Notes: generated from the letters alone by a model not told the origin. Counted from the first letter of the stretch, positions 1 to 11,031 are shown. The stretch is DNA of 64,000 nt from Biscogniauxia marginata (GCA_022695795.1 MU404073.1:372001-436000); one strand, 5' to 3'. Made by a program: numbers and translations.

Positions 1-92
1 GTAGGAATCTACAATACCAGACTGCCAGAGTAGGTACATACCAAAAGCGCCTATGTAGGAATTTGAAATGTGCATAGAGATTCGGCCAATGA

Positions 93-104
93 GGGGGGGG
101 GGGG
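93..104. repeat. poly-G run of 12
   Basis: Twelve consecutive G bases on the plus strand. It is a homopolymer tract, prone to length variation and to sequencing error; no function can be assigned. Confidence 0.85.
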
Positions 105-942
105 CCGTATTGGCACTGGCTACAGAGTACATGTACCCGTAAGTTTATGTCGACATCGGAGACTGCGGGGGTGCATTGACCAAACGAAGCGCGTCAATTC
201 GCGTCAAATTCGCGTTTTCCACTCTATCAATTCCTTATCCCACTTCCCAAACTCCGTACTCTTTTTTCCCACTTCACCTCACATTCCGACTTGTCACCTG
301 TGGCTAGAGAATTGATGTTGCAGGAGTCACAGGAAAGAACTGATGGAAAGTGTATGGGGAATTTTATGCTCTTTTTCATCACATCAATCACCATTACATT
401 GGCTGCTGCTGTGCGCACCTAAACGAGGTAGAAGAAGGTTCAATGTTACCAAAGAACACAATTCGACCCGGCAACCTAATTCCCAGTAAGAACAACCTAA
501 CCGTGGGAAGGGCAAAGCGATACATGTGTAAGTAAGGTAGAGGCGGCTGAGAGTACCTCGCCCCCAGCCTCTCGCTTTTCAGCCGACGAAGCGAGGTCGT
601 TCGTGGTCTACCTGAAGGTCGTATTTGTCTTACATTGGCCTCAACGGCGTTCGTCTACATATACCTATCCATATGCAGCAACTATCGCGCTTGTAGCCCC
701 TCAGTTGCATTCTGCAGCCCTCTCTCCTCTCTCTCCCATTCCCCCTTTTCCTCTCGAGTCCACAGCTCTTACCAGGGATACATATCTCCTACTAGTACTT
801 ACATAGCAGTAGGTAGTCTAGCCCCATACACTCGTTGAGTAGCCAACGCCGACCTCAAGTCGTGGGCTGTGTTTGTATACTGTTTGCAGTTCGAATATCG
901 CAAGCGCCCGCCCCCGCCTCAGCAGCGCATCAACGCAGCAAT

Positions 943-965
943 AGCAGCAGCAGCAGCAGCAGCAG
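943..965. repeat. AGC/CAG trinucleotide microsatellite
   Basis: About seven and a half uninterrupted AGC units in non-coding DNA upstream of the first gene. An apparent poly-Ser/poly-Leu ORF on either strand here is a by-product of the repeat. Confidence 0.9.
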
Positions 966-2387
966 AGGCCCAACAAACGAGCCAACGAACAGTAAGAGGC
1001 AAGTCGACTCGCGCCGACGCCTTGGCCGTTCATTCTTGACCATTCGATTCCGTACCTCGCTATAGACGCGTACCGTAAGTGACTTCCATTCCCCTATCGG
1101 ATGGCCAGAAGCGTCCCAAGGGGGGTCTCCCTGAGCAGTCTCAATCCACCCGCCGGCCGATCGTTGCATATGCGCTCCTGTCGTGTCCCTCTTGTCGCTG
1201 GCCACACCTGCATCCGGAGTGCATGTGCATCGAGCTAGAACGAAGTACCACAAATTCTTCAACGTCTCGCTCCACCGCGAATGCCTCTGGCTTGCGACCT
1301 GATCCGCACCATTCCTCTTCGTGCCCATGCCCTATTCCTTTTTAATTCCCTTTCTCGTCCTCCAAGGTCACATCACAGACCCCGGCTATCTTCTGCACGC
1401 GCTCGGCCAGGATACTCAACTGACCGCCTGAAATTTCCTTTTAGCTCTCTCTTCCCCCAGGGGGCCAATTGACCATCTACTGCCCCAGCGAGTCTAGCGC
1501 CCCGAGCACAGACAAGGGGAGACGAGATTCTGTTGTGTTTTTTTCTGGTAGGACCCTGTTGTCGCAATACTGTGTGCAACTGTGAAGCCGACCCCAAAGA
1601 ACTACAGTTCGATCCTCAACCCAGCTTGGCGCCCCCCTGTATGTCTGCACGTATGCGATTGACTATATGGGTATGCCTCCATCCCCTGTCACCTGGCCCC
1701 CCCTGCACCCTGCAGCACCACCTTATTCCAGAGTCTAGTAACCCTCCTCCTGCTACTTTATCCAGACCTTTACCTTACCTCTCCCTCCCACACCTAAACT
1801 TATATTTCTTTCAACCTCCAACCGTTACTGTCGTTCATTTCCTTCCACCCCCCCTATCTGTCCGTGGTGGAGGGCCGCAGCTACTAGCATCTACCCGGTT
1901 AGGAGCTGCCCTACTTAACCACCTGTACGGATCACATACGACATTGACGACTTCCACGATTTCCTTGTCACGTCTACTCCTACGCCGTTTACGACTTTGA
2001 CTTTTTGGACTTTCGAACTCGCGCATATATCTAATGAGTATGGTTATAGACATTTAAGCAGACGGAACACTACAACATCGCGATCCCTCGAGTCTTATCC
2101 ACGACCCTCCATTTTTCGCGTTGCGACGAATCGAGGACCCGAGGATTTAGGCTTCCCGCTCCCGCATACAGACCAGCGCCAGCATCCATACACCAACAAA
2201 ATCTTAAAATCTTATTATTTACACGCAAGCGCGCAAAGTGATCGGTCGGAATGACCATGAATGCGGTTATTTGATTCTCTCCGGCATACTGTGGTGGATT
2301 GTCCGGAACACGAGGGTGTAGATCGCTTGGCGCCCAGGATCCTTGATGCGTCATCCACATTCTTAGATCTTGATCTACTCATCGCAA

Positions 2388-4277
2388 ATGGCGTTTTCGC
2401 ATTCCGGCGCGGCTACCCTCCCTAAGGGGTTCCGCTACCATGATGAAGAGGCCGACCCCAGAACCCCCGAACCGTTTGCGCCGGACGATGCAACGTCACT
2501 ACCATCGCCGCCACGACCACGTTTGAGGCTGAAGAGGCGCCATGTGTCGCAACTGCATGCGCCAACTCAACATTTTCTTGCTTCAGTTGCTGCCGCTGAT
2601 GTACCGATCCCGAGTGTGGAAAGACCCGATGTCGAGACGGCGAATCAGGAGATGATCGGGCCCTTGCCCGAGCTACGGGCGCAAGATTTCGATGGTCTTG
2701 GTATCTACCAGCACATGCGCGCGCGGACGTTTTCGGCACCCAAAACACCATCTTTCGAGCTTGCTCCATCGCCGGCGCCAGCTAGATATCCCGATTGGAC
2801 ACTCGATTCTGTCTGGAGCAGTTCGGACTTAGAATCGAGTCCGGAATACGAATCTAGCCGACCATCAACCGCATTCTCTACCCAAACGAGCAGTTCCCTT
2901 TTCAGCCATTACTCGCAAGCCTCAGATGATGCTAGCTGTATTAGTCCAGACCTAGAGACTGCTGAGTTCCCAAAGCCGGACCTGAGCAATGCGTCGCATA
3001 TGGGGAGCAAAGACAAGCTACGAAAAGCCCCTTGGACCAAGGCTATGAGTTCTCACTTGTGGGCAACTTACATGCTTTACTTGTCAGATCCACGTGTTAC
3101 CCCCATACGCTTGGGCAAGAGCTGCATACCTCCCAGTGGTGTCTGTTTACGTGTAGCGCGACAGGCTCAGCGGAGCTGGAAAGGTTCTAAAGGGCACACA
3201 GCTACTGATTCCAAAAGCGGGAGTACAACTCCTACTGCGGAGTCTTCCAAGCCATATATCCAATGGCCTCATACCTGCGCTGCTACTAGGGCCCATCTTC
3301 GTGAGCTATGTAGGTTAAAAGCTACCAAAAAGGCGGGTCGATACATATCCCAGAGCCCTACCCCTTTTAACAAAGCTGCTCAGCGTCGGTGGAATCGAAG
3401 GCCGACACCAGCTCGGTCTCCCTCGGTTTTCTCTGGTCAGGACATGGCTATGTCTTTGACGCTGAGCACCTCCGATACTATGCAACCTCAGGGTCCACTA
3501 GCTCAAATCACCAGCTCTCAGCCAGAACCAGAACCTGAATTTGAACCATTCCCAGAACTACCAGCTGAGCCCGATTCAATGATGGAAACCGCCGCTGAAC
3601 CATTATACCCTAGTGGTCAACCTAGGCTTGGGTCACCTTTTCTGGCTAAAAGCTACGGACCTAATTCTTCCTCATCTGCGACTGGCATCAATACTCCAAG
3701 GAAATCAAACTCGTTAGGCTCTCGTAAACCTCTGAAGTCGCCCGCTCGTCTCACCAGATCACGTTCAGGGACGCAAAAACGCAGATCGGTCAAAAGCCTT
3801 GAAGATTTTCCCAGGAAGCAACCCAGTCTAACAGCTGCGTTTTGGAGAGAAATCACACGCAATACCGAAACTTCACAACGCCGTAAAACCTACTCCACAG
3901 ACCACAACTTCGGTGATAATACTTTTACTTCACCTGGTGGATCCTCAGATCCCCCGAACCAGGAAGCGGGATCATTCGTGGTGTCTACCACCTCCCCGCC
4001 TCTTTCTCCTTTCGCCCTGCCGCCTCGGCTTGGATCACCATTTGCCGGCTCAAGTTCAAGTCGCAGCTTTCCACATAGGCTGTCGTCGCCGGTGAATTTC
4101 GATTTAACCGCTTTACGTCGGCCTTTTGCAACGGTACAAGAACCTGCACATATAGTCTCGCTGGCTCCTTCGTCCTCTCGATCTAGCTTGGCATCACGTC
4201 TAGCTTACCTTGATCAGCGACTGAAGGAGTTCCGACACCGTAGCAGTGACCGCAGACGCTCTCAGTCACCCTTGTGA
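2388..4277 (+). CDS. conserved fungal protein of unknown function, 629 aa
   Basis: Single-exon gene. I chose the ATG at 2388; the frame is open for six more codons upstream but only from a TTG. The N-terminal third and the C-terminal half are Ser/Pro-rich and look disordered. The central part, roughly residues 210-340, is Trp- and basic-rich: a PWTKAMSSHLWATY block, a GKSCIPPSGVC block, a RSWKGSK block and, after a gap, a PHTCAATRAHLRELC block ending in RRWNRR. The C-terminus carries SRLAYLDQRLKEFRHR and ends in RRRSQSPL. This order of blocks resembles a protein I associate with many Pezizomycotina that has no assigned function. The compact helical central blocks could bind nucleic acid or protein, which is inference. 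Base composition is moderate, unlike the very GC-rich enzymes further along. Confidence 0.8.
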   Translation: MAFSHSGAATLPKGFRYHDEEADPRTPEPFAPDDATSLPSPPRPRLRLKRRHVSQLHAPTQHFLASVAAADVPIPSVERPDVETANQEMIGPLPELRAQDFDGLGIYQHMRARTFSAPKTPSFELAPSPAPARYPDWTLDSVWSSSDLESSPEYESSRPSTAFSTQTSSSLFSHYSQASDDASCISPDLETAEFPKPDLSNASHMGSKDKLRKAPWTKAMSSHLWATYMLYLSDPRVTPIRLGKSCIPPSGVCLRVARQAQRSWKGSKGHTATDSKSGSTTPTAESSKPYIQWPHTCAATRAHLRELCRLKATKKAGRYISQSPTPFNKAAQRRWNRRPTPARSPSVFSGQDMAMSLTLSTSDTMQPQGPLAQITSSQPEPEPEFEPFPELPAEPDSMMETAAEPLYPSGQPRLGSPFLAKSYGPNSSSSATGINTPRKSNSLGSRKPLKSPARLTRSRSGTQKRRSVKSLEDFPRKQPSLTAAFWREITRNTETSQRRKTYSTDHNFGDNTFTSPGGSSDPPNQEAGSFVVSTTSPPLSPFALPPRLGSPFAGSSSSRSFPHRLSSPVNFDLTALRRPFATVQEPAHIVSLAPSSSRSSLASRLAYLDQRLKEFRHRSSDRRRSQSPL

Positions 4278-5545
4278 TATATATGCGGTGGTGGCTACCA
4301 TCCCCGTTCTACCCCGGTCTTATCGCATACATTTTATCATGTCCGCTTATACCCAAAAACGCCTTATATCTCTGACGACTGACGATATCCTCATGTTTTT
4401 TGCATGTTGCATCATGGGGACGTAGTTCTACCTACCCCTCTGCCTCTGTTTCAGGCTGAACATATCCAACTTCTCGTACATAGAAGGTTGGAAAATACTT
4501 ACGCTGCACGCTCACTTGTTTCTCCCTTTTTTTCTTACTCTTCTTCTTTCACATATCTTTTCAGGGGACTAAAGCAGTTTGGAGACCGATTTGCTGGAAA
4601 TTTTCTGGGAGCTGATGATAGCTATGAATTATCTGCACGACACGGCGACGCCATTTTTCTTACTGTCATGAAAATTACGAAGGACACGAACGATTAACGA
4701 ATAACAAGATAGTTTTCTTGTTCGGATCACAGTTACGACTTAACAACAGCTCATTACCAACCACCTATGAGATATTGGCTCTAGGGCAGGATAAACCGGG
4801 CGTTTTAGCCTGGTGGACTCATCAAAGACCTGACGATATTACGTTTCCTTAAAATTACAGATTCAATTCCTAACGAGGTCGCACCTCTCCTAGAGATAAT
4901 GTTGATAGAAAATCAACAGTCAATTGAGGTTTTTTAACAACGTAAAAAGGTTGTGTGTTGGGTTCCGCTTTCATCGGCCTTAGAAAGCTGGATCTGATGA
5001 GATGTTTAGCGGCTCTCTCCTGTGAGTGCGTTGGCAATGTGTGACGAGACCAGCTAGATTCAGACACGAATACCCTCATCCGCGTTAAGTAAGATCAGGG
5101 TTAGATTGATAAGGTGAGGTAGCTAGTAATGTGACTGTCACGCTACAACTACTCTATTAGATGAGCAAATCAACTTCGGCCTAGTAGCAGGGTTAGCAAC
5201 TATTGCAGGTAGAGTTGATGGGGAATCGGGGAAGAAACGTGTCGCAAACGCCAAGGTTGTACCCGTACCCATGCTTACTGCAATGAGATCGCACGCCAAT
5301 CTTGACGAGCGAAACATGCGCGTGAATGCATCACGGCCCAAGTATTAATTGCTACCCACGTGATGGATCGGCGACTTTCATGATACATCTCTACAGGAAG
5401 TAAGGGCATACCTAAGGCATCCGTCCTAGACCTCCATAACTAGATGTTTGAGCCTTGACAACAATCACATGAGCTATCTGCCCTTATTTCTCAGACTATC
5501 TCCTCAACCCCCTAGGTTATCAGTTAACACGCAAAGACGGGTCTG
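4278..5545. other. intergenic, no gene seen
   Basis: This holds the 3' region of the unknown gene and the promoter of the peptidase gene. Short ORFs on both strands (97 aa or less) show no recognisable motif and no sensible splice partners. Confidence 0.5.
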
Positions 5546-6513
5546 ATGGGTTCTCTCGGCTCCTCCCAGAATGAACTAACGGTCCTCGTTACGGGGTTTG
5601 GGGTAGGTTTGATACGCGCCTCATCGTGATCAGCTCTCTACTAGTGGGTTTGGCTTTGGATCAAATCTACCTTCTACCGTGGAATGTAGGATGCTCGACT
5701 AATGTAACTACTAGCCGTTCAAAGAAAACTGCCCGGTGAACCCGTCCGGTGAAATAGCTGCATCTCTCCCCGACTACCTTCCCGGAGACAGGACTAAGGA
5801 TCCAGCCCGTCAGACACCATCAAGTCTGCCTCCGGTCCGAATACTGAAACTCCCCGACCCGGTGCATGTCAGCTACGATGTGGTGCGCGGCTTGGTACCT
5901 AAGCTTTGGGACAACCCAGAGCAGAAGATCGACTACGCCATTCATATAGGAATGGCCGGGCCGCAGCGAGTCTACTCTCTCGAGAGACGAGCTCATCGAG
6001 ACGGGTACGACAAGGAGGACGTAGATGGGAAACTCCTCAGGGACGAGAAGAGGCGCCAGAGGGAAGGCGACGATTGGATCTGGCACGGCCTTCCCGAAGA
6101 GCTCCTAACCGACTTGGACATCGAAGACGTATACCAGAGATGTGTTGAGCGAGGCCTGGTAAGGCATTTCACTTCACTCACCCCCTCTTAGACTTTGACC
6201 AGAGTACAATATAACCTATCTGTTTTATATTCTCTCTAGATACGTACCATGACTAACAAATATACGCTTTTCTTCTTCACCAAACAAGGATTTGTACCTC
6301 CAGATCTCCGATGATCCGGGGCGCTACCTATGCGACTTTATCTACTTCTCAAGCCTGGCTCATCTATCGAAGCGGCAGAGGCCTAAGAAGGTGGTCTTCC
6401 TTCACGTCCCTCAACACGCGGACCAGAAATCACTCAACCTAGGGAAAGAGTTGGCCTTGGCGTTGGTTAGGTCGATAGTCGAGAGCGAGCTGAGCAAGAA
6501 ATCGTCAGAGTGA
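5546..6513 (+). CDS. pyroglutamyl peptidase I (pyrrolidone-carboxylate peptidase, family C15)
   Basis: Cytosolic cysteine peptidase that removes an N-terminal pyroglutamate from peptides. Three exons: 5546-5602, 5715-6158 and 6289-6513, giving 241 aa. The first intron splits the conserved VTGFGPF motif (VTGFG in exon 1, PF at the start of exon 2), which fixes that junction; the second joins VERGL to DLYLQISDDPGRYLCDF. The family triad is visible: Glu109 in SLERRAH, Cys182 in GRYLCDF and His206 in VVFLHVP. NPSGEIA follows the N-terminal motif, as expected for the family. Length is slightly above that of bacterial enzymes (about 215 aa) because of a loop around residues 41-58, as in fungal homologues. 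Both introns have GT-AG ends (gtaggt and gtaagg donors). The 5' leader is short, and neighbours are unrelated. Family assignment is firm; substrate range is unknown. Confidence 0.93.
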
Positions 6514-7104
6514 ATAGCTGGGTATTACCATTCTGCTTGATTAAAGGGACTTGTTACGTTTAAGTAGTGACAGAGAGTTTCGATTCCGGTAGCAAGTCAT
6601 GAATAAGATAAATAGACTCTTATTCTCAACAAACGGCCCAGCATACCGATTCGTCAATGTTTCCCCCCCTTTCTTCTCGACCAATGATACAGGTAGTATC
6701 TATTGTTGTACATAAGCTCTAGATTGCCGCCGATGAGGGGACAGACCCCTAGATTCTCAGAACCAGAAGTTCGGGTTGTTCGCCGACCCACGTAAAAAAA
6801 ACCCCCTTACTGTCTTCGCCGATGCATCGGCTTTCAAGCCGGGGATATGGTTCGGGGACAATCCCCATTAAACTAGTCTAAATACTCCGCCGCCGCCGGT
6901 TTATCTCTTTCTCTCTTCGTAATAAAAAGTCAACACTTTCTTTCTCCCAAGCTTCCCAAGCTCACCAAACAAACGCCACCAATTTCTCAATCATTCAAAC
7001 CTACCTTTACGCATAATCATCATATTAACTTGACTATATAAATATTCATCCTCATCTCCCATCGTCAGGAAAAGAAAAGAAAAAACCTCGGTTATACACT
7101 CAAG
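6514..7104. other. intergenic: 3' region of the peptidase gene and promoter of the small Cys-rich gene
   Basis: No ORF of interest. The last 200 bases before the small gene are CT/A-rich (many TTCT, CAAAC and CATC runs), typical of a strong fungal promoter and leader. Confidence 0.5.
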
Positions 7105-7365
7105 ATGTGCATGAAAGCCACTTGCAGCCAATGCAGTTGCGTCTGACCTCTTCTCTCTCTCACACATCAATAACCGGATCGCATGACTTATAGACTAACA
7201 CATTTTTCTTTCCGCCTTTCCCCCCTCTCTCTAGGTAAAATTGGCTGGTTAGGCTGTGGTCATCATATCCCCTCAGTGTTCGATAAGGTCTCCGCGGACG
7301 AGTGGTGCACCTGCGAGCCCAAGGTTGAGGTCAACGGTACCAGATACCCTCCGAAAGCTAAGTAG
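7105..7365 (+). CDS. small cysteine-rich conserved fungal protein, 53 aa
   Basis: Two exons, 7105-7135 and 7235-7365, joined across a 99-nt intron with a gttgcg donor and a CT-rich stretch before ctag. The protein begins MCMKATCSQC, continues SKIGWLGCGHHIPSVFDKV and ends in DEWCTCEPKVEV..YPPKAK. Cysteines at 2, 7, 10, 18, 35 and 37, with His20 and His21, form a likely metal-binding pattern (CxxC, then CG, then CTC). I recognise the layout as that of a small protein widespread in filamentous ascomycetes without known function. The splice was chosen because it keeps the Cys pattern and the GWxGCGxHIPSV block in one frame. The strong-looking CT-rich leader suggests high expression. It might be a zinc- or copper-binding chaperone or stress protein; this is inference. 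Confidence 0.8.
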
Positions 7366-7800
7366 GCCGGCGACAACGACAGGCATAATGAAGAGGATGG
7401 GTGGACTACACACGGGAAAGCGAGGGAGTTTAGCAGTCAGGTAGTGATGAGATACTTTCTCTAATGCTAAAAACTAAATATTTATGATATATCGAGCGCT
7501 CTGTCTCTGTCTCTGTCTCTCTCTTTAGTCTAGTCTATCTGCATGCTATCTGACAGGAGACGATTGTTTATTGGTCTTTCGTCGAAGACAACATATCATT
7601 TTTCACGGTGATTTAGCAAAAATGCCATGCCATGCCAAGCCGGCCCAACCCTCAGAATGCTGCGCCGTGCTCGCACGCCTCTCGCGTCAGATCTGTCTAT
7701 CTATACTTTCCTGCCTGCCCGCCCGCCCGCCCGCCTGCTTGCTCGTCCCATCTCCCTCGGAGAGCGGTAAGTTTCGATGGGAAGATCAAACCCCTCCAAG
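7366..7800. other. convergent intergenic region
   Basis: This is the 3' region shared by the small Cys-rich gene (+) and the Old Yellow Enzyme gene (-). It contains a (CTGTCT)n tract near 7499-7526 and a (CCCG)n tract near 7713-7738. No gene seen. Confidence 0.6.
7713..7738. repeat. CCTG/CCCG tetranucleotide repeat
   Basis: Tandem four-base units with period-4 C-rich pattern just beyond the 3' end of the Old Yellow Enzyme gene. Short tandem repeat without evident function. Confidence 0.8.
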
Positions 7801-9099
7801 TTAAATCCTCGCGTGCTTCTCCCACCCGGCCCGGTGGTACTGGATGGGCCACTTGACCTCGACGCCGAGCTGGTGTGCCACGCGCAGGGGGAACTCGGGC
7901 TCGCGCAGGAACTGCCTGGCGACGAGGACCAGGTCGGCGCGGGTGACCTGGCCCGAGTCCTCGGAGGCGACCTCGACGGTGTCGTGGGTGGGCTCGCCGC
8001 CGGCGATCGCGCGCTTGCCCTCCTGGACGATGGAGCGCGCCATCTCAGCGTTGGTGATCATGCCGACGGCGCCGATCAGCAGCCGCAGCCCGTCCTTCTT
8101 GAGCGCCTCGCGGATCTCGCCCGCGAGGTTGACTTGGTAGTACGGGTGGACGTCGATCTTCTGGTCGCGCTGTAGCCCGCCCGAGCTGACGTCGAGCAGG
8201 TCGACGCCCGCGGCCGGGAGCAGCTTGGCGAGCCGCACGCTCTGCGCGAGGTCCCAGCTCGGCTCGCCCGTGTGCTCCATCCACTCGGTCGCCGAGATGC
8301 GCAGGAACACGGGGAAGTCGTCGGGCACGGCGCCGCGCACCGCGGCGATCACCTCGAAGAGGACGCGCGTGCGGTTCTCGAAGCTGCCGCCGTACTGGTC
8401 GGTCCGGTGGTTGGTCAGCGGCGACAGGAACTCGGACAGCAGGTAGCCGTGCGCGCCGTGGATCTCGATGACGTCGACGCCCGCCTCGACCGCCCGCCTC
8501 GTAGCGTCCCCGAAGGCCTTCACGAGCTCGGCAATGTCATCGGCCGTCATGGCCTTGGGCTCCGGGTACTGGTCGGCGTACGGGATGGCGCTGGGGGCCC
8601 ACACATTGTCGGGCCAGCCGCCGCTCTCCTCGGTAGCCACGAAGCTAGGCGTGCCCTTGGTGGCGAGCCACGAGGCGAGAGTGCTAGCCTTGCGGCCGGC
8701 GTGGCCAAGCTGGATTCCGATCTTCTGGCCCTGGGAGTGGGCGAAGTCGACGATGCGCTTCAGCGGCGCGATCTGACTATCCTGCCAGAGACCCGAATCC
8801 TCGGGAGAGATACGGCCGTTGGCAGTAACGGCGGTGGCCTCGATGATGGTCAAGGCGGCCCCGCGGATGACGAACTGGGACAGGTGGGCGAAGTGCCAGT
8901 CGGTCAGGTGGCCGTTGTCGGCGCTGTACTGGCACATGGGCGACACGACGAAGCGGTTCTGCAGTGTCACGCCCCGGATCTTCAACGGCTGGAACAGGGT
9001 GGGCGCGGTTGCCGGGTCGAGAGCCGTGCCCGCGGGCGGGGACTGCACGGGCGTGTAGAAGGGGCTGTTCGGCGCGCCCAAGTTTTTTGGCGGCGACAT
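7801..9099 (-). CDS. NADH:flavin oxidoreductase, Old Yellow Enzyme family (YqjM-like)
   Basis: FMN enzyme that reduces activated C=C bonds of enones or xenobiotics using NAD(P)H. Single exon, 432 aa, ATG start. After a Pro-rich N-terminal tail of about 30 residues comes the TIM barrel. Diagnostic motifs are SPMCQYSA (Cys56 and Tyr58, the flavin-tuning pair of YqjM-type enzymes), GIQLGHAGRKAS, EIHGAHGYLLSEFLSP with the HxxH substrate-anion site, and HRTDQYGGSFENR. Cys56 places it with the thermophilic-like YqjM group and not with yeast OYE1. Base composition is very GC-rich, with G/C at most third positions; this opens a 293-aa antisense frame that I treat as a shadow. A TGACTAA (AP-1/Yap1-like) site lies about 250 bp upstream of the start. 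Physiological substrate unknown. Confidence 0.93.
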   Translation of the reverse strand: MSPPKNLGAPNSPFYTPVQSPPAGTALDPATAPTLFQPLKIRGVTLQNRFVVSPMCQYSADNGHLTDWHFAHLSQFVIRGAALTIIEATAVTANGRISPEDSGLWQDSQIAPLKRIVDFAHSQGQKIGIQLGHAGRKASTLASWLATKGTPSFVATEESGGWPDNVWAPSAIPYADQYPEPKAMTADDIAELVKAFGDATRRAVEAGVDVIEIHGAHGYLLSEFLSPLTNHRTDQYGGSFENRTRVLFEVIAAVRGAVPDDFPVFLRISATEWMEHTGEPSWDLAQSVRLAKLLPAAGVDLLDVSSGGLQRDQKIDVHPYYQVNLAGEIREALKKDGLRLLIGAVGMITNAEMARSIVQEGKRAIAGGEPTHDTVEVASEDSGQVTRADLVLVARQFLREPEFPLRVAHQLGVEVKWPIQYHRAGWEKHARI

Positions 9100-9349
9100 T
9101 GTTTCTTGTTCCTTGACCAGTCTCTGACAGGTACGGTGGGTGGACTGGGCTGAGCCTCTGGTTTGTTTCCTGGTGAAAGTGACGCAGGGGGTTGGCCTCT
9201 CGTAACGAACCAGAGCGGGAACAGCCGATGTAAGATAAGTTTGCCAAGTCGAGTTAAAGGGCCGCTGCAGGAACGATGATCGCTCTATATCAATTTAATG
9301 CGATATAAGAAACAAAAAGCAGCCAACCCAAGGTTTTGCTCGAGTTGGT

Positions 9350-9356
9350 TGACTAA
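9350..9356. promoter_or_regulatory. candidate AP-1/Yap1 response element
   Basis: TGACTAA on the plus strand (TTAGTCA on the strand of the Old Yellow Enzyme gene), about 250 bp upstream of its ATG. TTAGTCA-type sites are bound by fungal Yap1/AP-1 factors, and yeast OYE genes respond to oxidative stress. A 7-bp match is weak evidence on its own. Confidence 0.3.
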
Positions 9357-11031
9357 TAACGGGTTGATGCTGTGTCCGAGATTGGACAATGCAAAGTTGA
9401 CGTGCGGCGGTGCTGAGGTTGATTTTATAAACCTCTCTCTTTATATAGACTCTGTCTGGGTTCTTCTAGGTTCTATACGTATTTGATGTGGCCGCGTAGA
9501 GTTGTATGCAGTTGGCTCTGAGTTCCCAAATGCAGTATTGACAGTTCATACAGACTGCACTTATATAGTAATCTGCGCATCGCTGAGTAATGAATGAGGA
9601 ATTGAGGGTTGTATGTAATCAACTTCATCGAAATTCAAAGAACCAAGGCCGCATGCATTCTCTAGAATAAGTTTCCCCGCTCGCGACTTGACATGTGGAA
9701 TTGCGCCATTGAGACGCTCTTCTTCTATATGGATTATTAAGAACACCCTTTACTGTGCTGTGTCTAGATGCGCTACTACTCACACCTGGACGCTAGAGGA
9801 ACAATAATGTGCCTGTCTTGCTCGTACCGGACCCCCAAACTCTTTTCTACATATGTAGGTAGTCAGCCGCCTCGCTAACTGTTGCACTACATCAATGTAT
9901 GTATGTATAGGTATTAGACCTGACTAAGTACACCAAGTACTAGACATGTATGACGCTATTATTCTCCCAAGTGCCTGAAACCGGGGGGGAGGTATATGCA
10001 CCTAGTGACTAAAGTATGCTTAAAGCTCGGCTGGAATACGGGAATAGTATCCTGGAAAGAGTAGAGCCTCCTTGGCATCTCATCTCTATTCCTTATGTGG
10101 TCAGGGTTGCCGAGCTATCTCCTGACCCATCTAACCTAGTCTAAGGCGCTTTAAATCCGTAAATTCATAGCTTTCAAACCCCGATACGAAGCCGTGCACG
10201 CCTTACTATCGACTTTTAGCGGCTAGGTACCTATGTTACTACGAGGTCATTCATGTCTGTATACCAAAATAAGTAGGTATATACTGCCGGCCAAACAACA
10301 TCCCCCTCCCCGCAATCCTGCAGCTGCTGTATCGCATACATTATTACACCTCTAAAAGGGAAAGGAGAGAAAAATCAAGATCTCAGATCCTGAACTCGGT
10401 ACGACGGGAAACGTGTGGCTGTTTCCCCAAGCAGTTCCTGATACGTTCTGGAACGCGATCCCGTACCAAAAACCCCCTCGGCTTAGCTGCAGTATCAGGG
10501 TTTTGGTACCCAGATCTAAGGGGGTTTCATCTGAAGCAGGCGAAAGCAGGTATTCAGGCACGCGGGTTTTCAAAACATGCTAGGCTTGTCGCAGCTTGGT
10601 GTTGAGGTGCAGAGGCCGATACTTAGCGTGCACAGGCGCCTCATGTTTCGTCTCTTGCCCAAGCAGGGGCACGATAATGCAACCAATCTCAGACGTCGTT
10701 AGCAATATCGGCCAGGATGCTGAGCACGCAGGGGATCGGTGGAGAGCTTGCAAGTAGATTTCGTGGCCCACTGCGGAGGATACCTTGGGTTAGGTACTCC
10801 ATGAAGGATCCGAGCTTATACATAGCAGCTCCGAGGATCATCAGGATGCTTGAAACTCAGCAGAGCTTACCAACCTTCACTCTTATCAGCCTTGACTCTT
10901 ATACTGTGCCTTCTCTCTTACATGATTTCCCCTTTCTCCCCTATATTGTGAGAAATAGCACTACCTGCCTCCATCGACCACACCCGCCATTTACACAGCA
11001 AAATTTCACAACCACTGTTGAGTTAGCCACG
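9357..11031. other. intergenic, no gene seen
   Basis: A 1.7-kb non-coding stretch between the divergent Old Yellow Enzyme and BTB genes. It carries TATG/TAGGTA-like short repeats near 9895-9915 and 10215-10280. Partly matching inverted segments lie near 10455-10530, where a GTACCAAAAACCCC-like stretch is followed by its imperfect complement. Short ORFs show no family resemblance. Confidence 0.5.

Larger units (their letters stand above)
1..2387. other. intergenic DNA and probable long leader of the next gene
   Basis: I see no convincing gene here. The ORFs present are short or start at non-ATG codons and look like low-complexity translations. From about 1290 to 2000 the plus strand is strongly pyrimidine-rich, a usual look for promoters and 5' leaders of highly transcribed or developmentally regulated filamentous-fungal genes. 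It lies directly upstream of the plus-strand gene starting at 2388, so I infer promoter plus 5' UTR. A 12-base G run and a CAG repeat are listed separately. Confidence 0.5.

Noticed and set aside
1533..2000. 155-codon plus-strand ORF in the first leader region
   Set aside because: Pro/Leu/Ser-rich translation of pyrimidine-rich DNA with no motif.
5138..5341. 67-codon minus-strand ATG ORF with a protein-like composition
   Set aside because: No recognisable family and no splice-supported extension; it could be a relic, but I cannot support it.
6820..6885. Possible structured RNA with GGGGAT...ATCCCC pairing
   Set aside because: The short stem can be drawn, but no cloverleaf or known RNA consensus follows.
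8272..9153. 293-codon plus-strand frame antisense to the Old Yellow Enzyme gene
   Set aside because: By-product of strong G/C third-position bias; the translation is Gly/Ala/Arg/Val-rich with no domain, while the opposite strand has all catalytic motifs.
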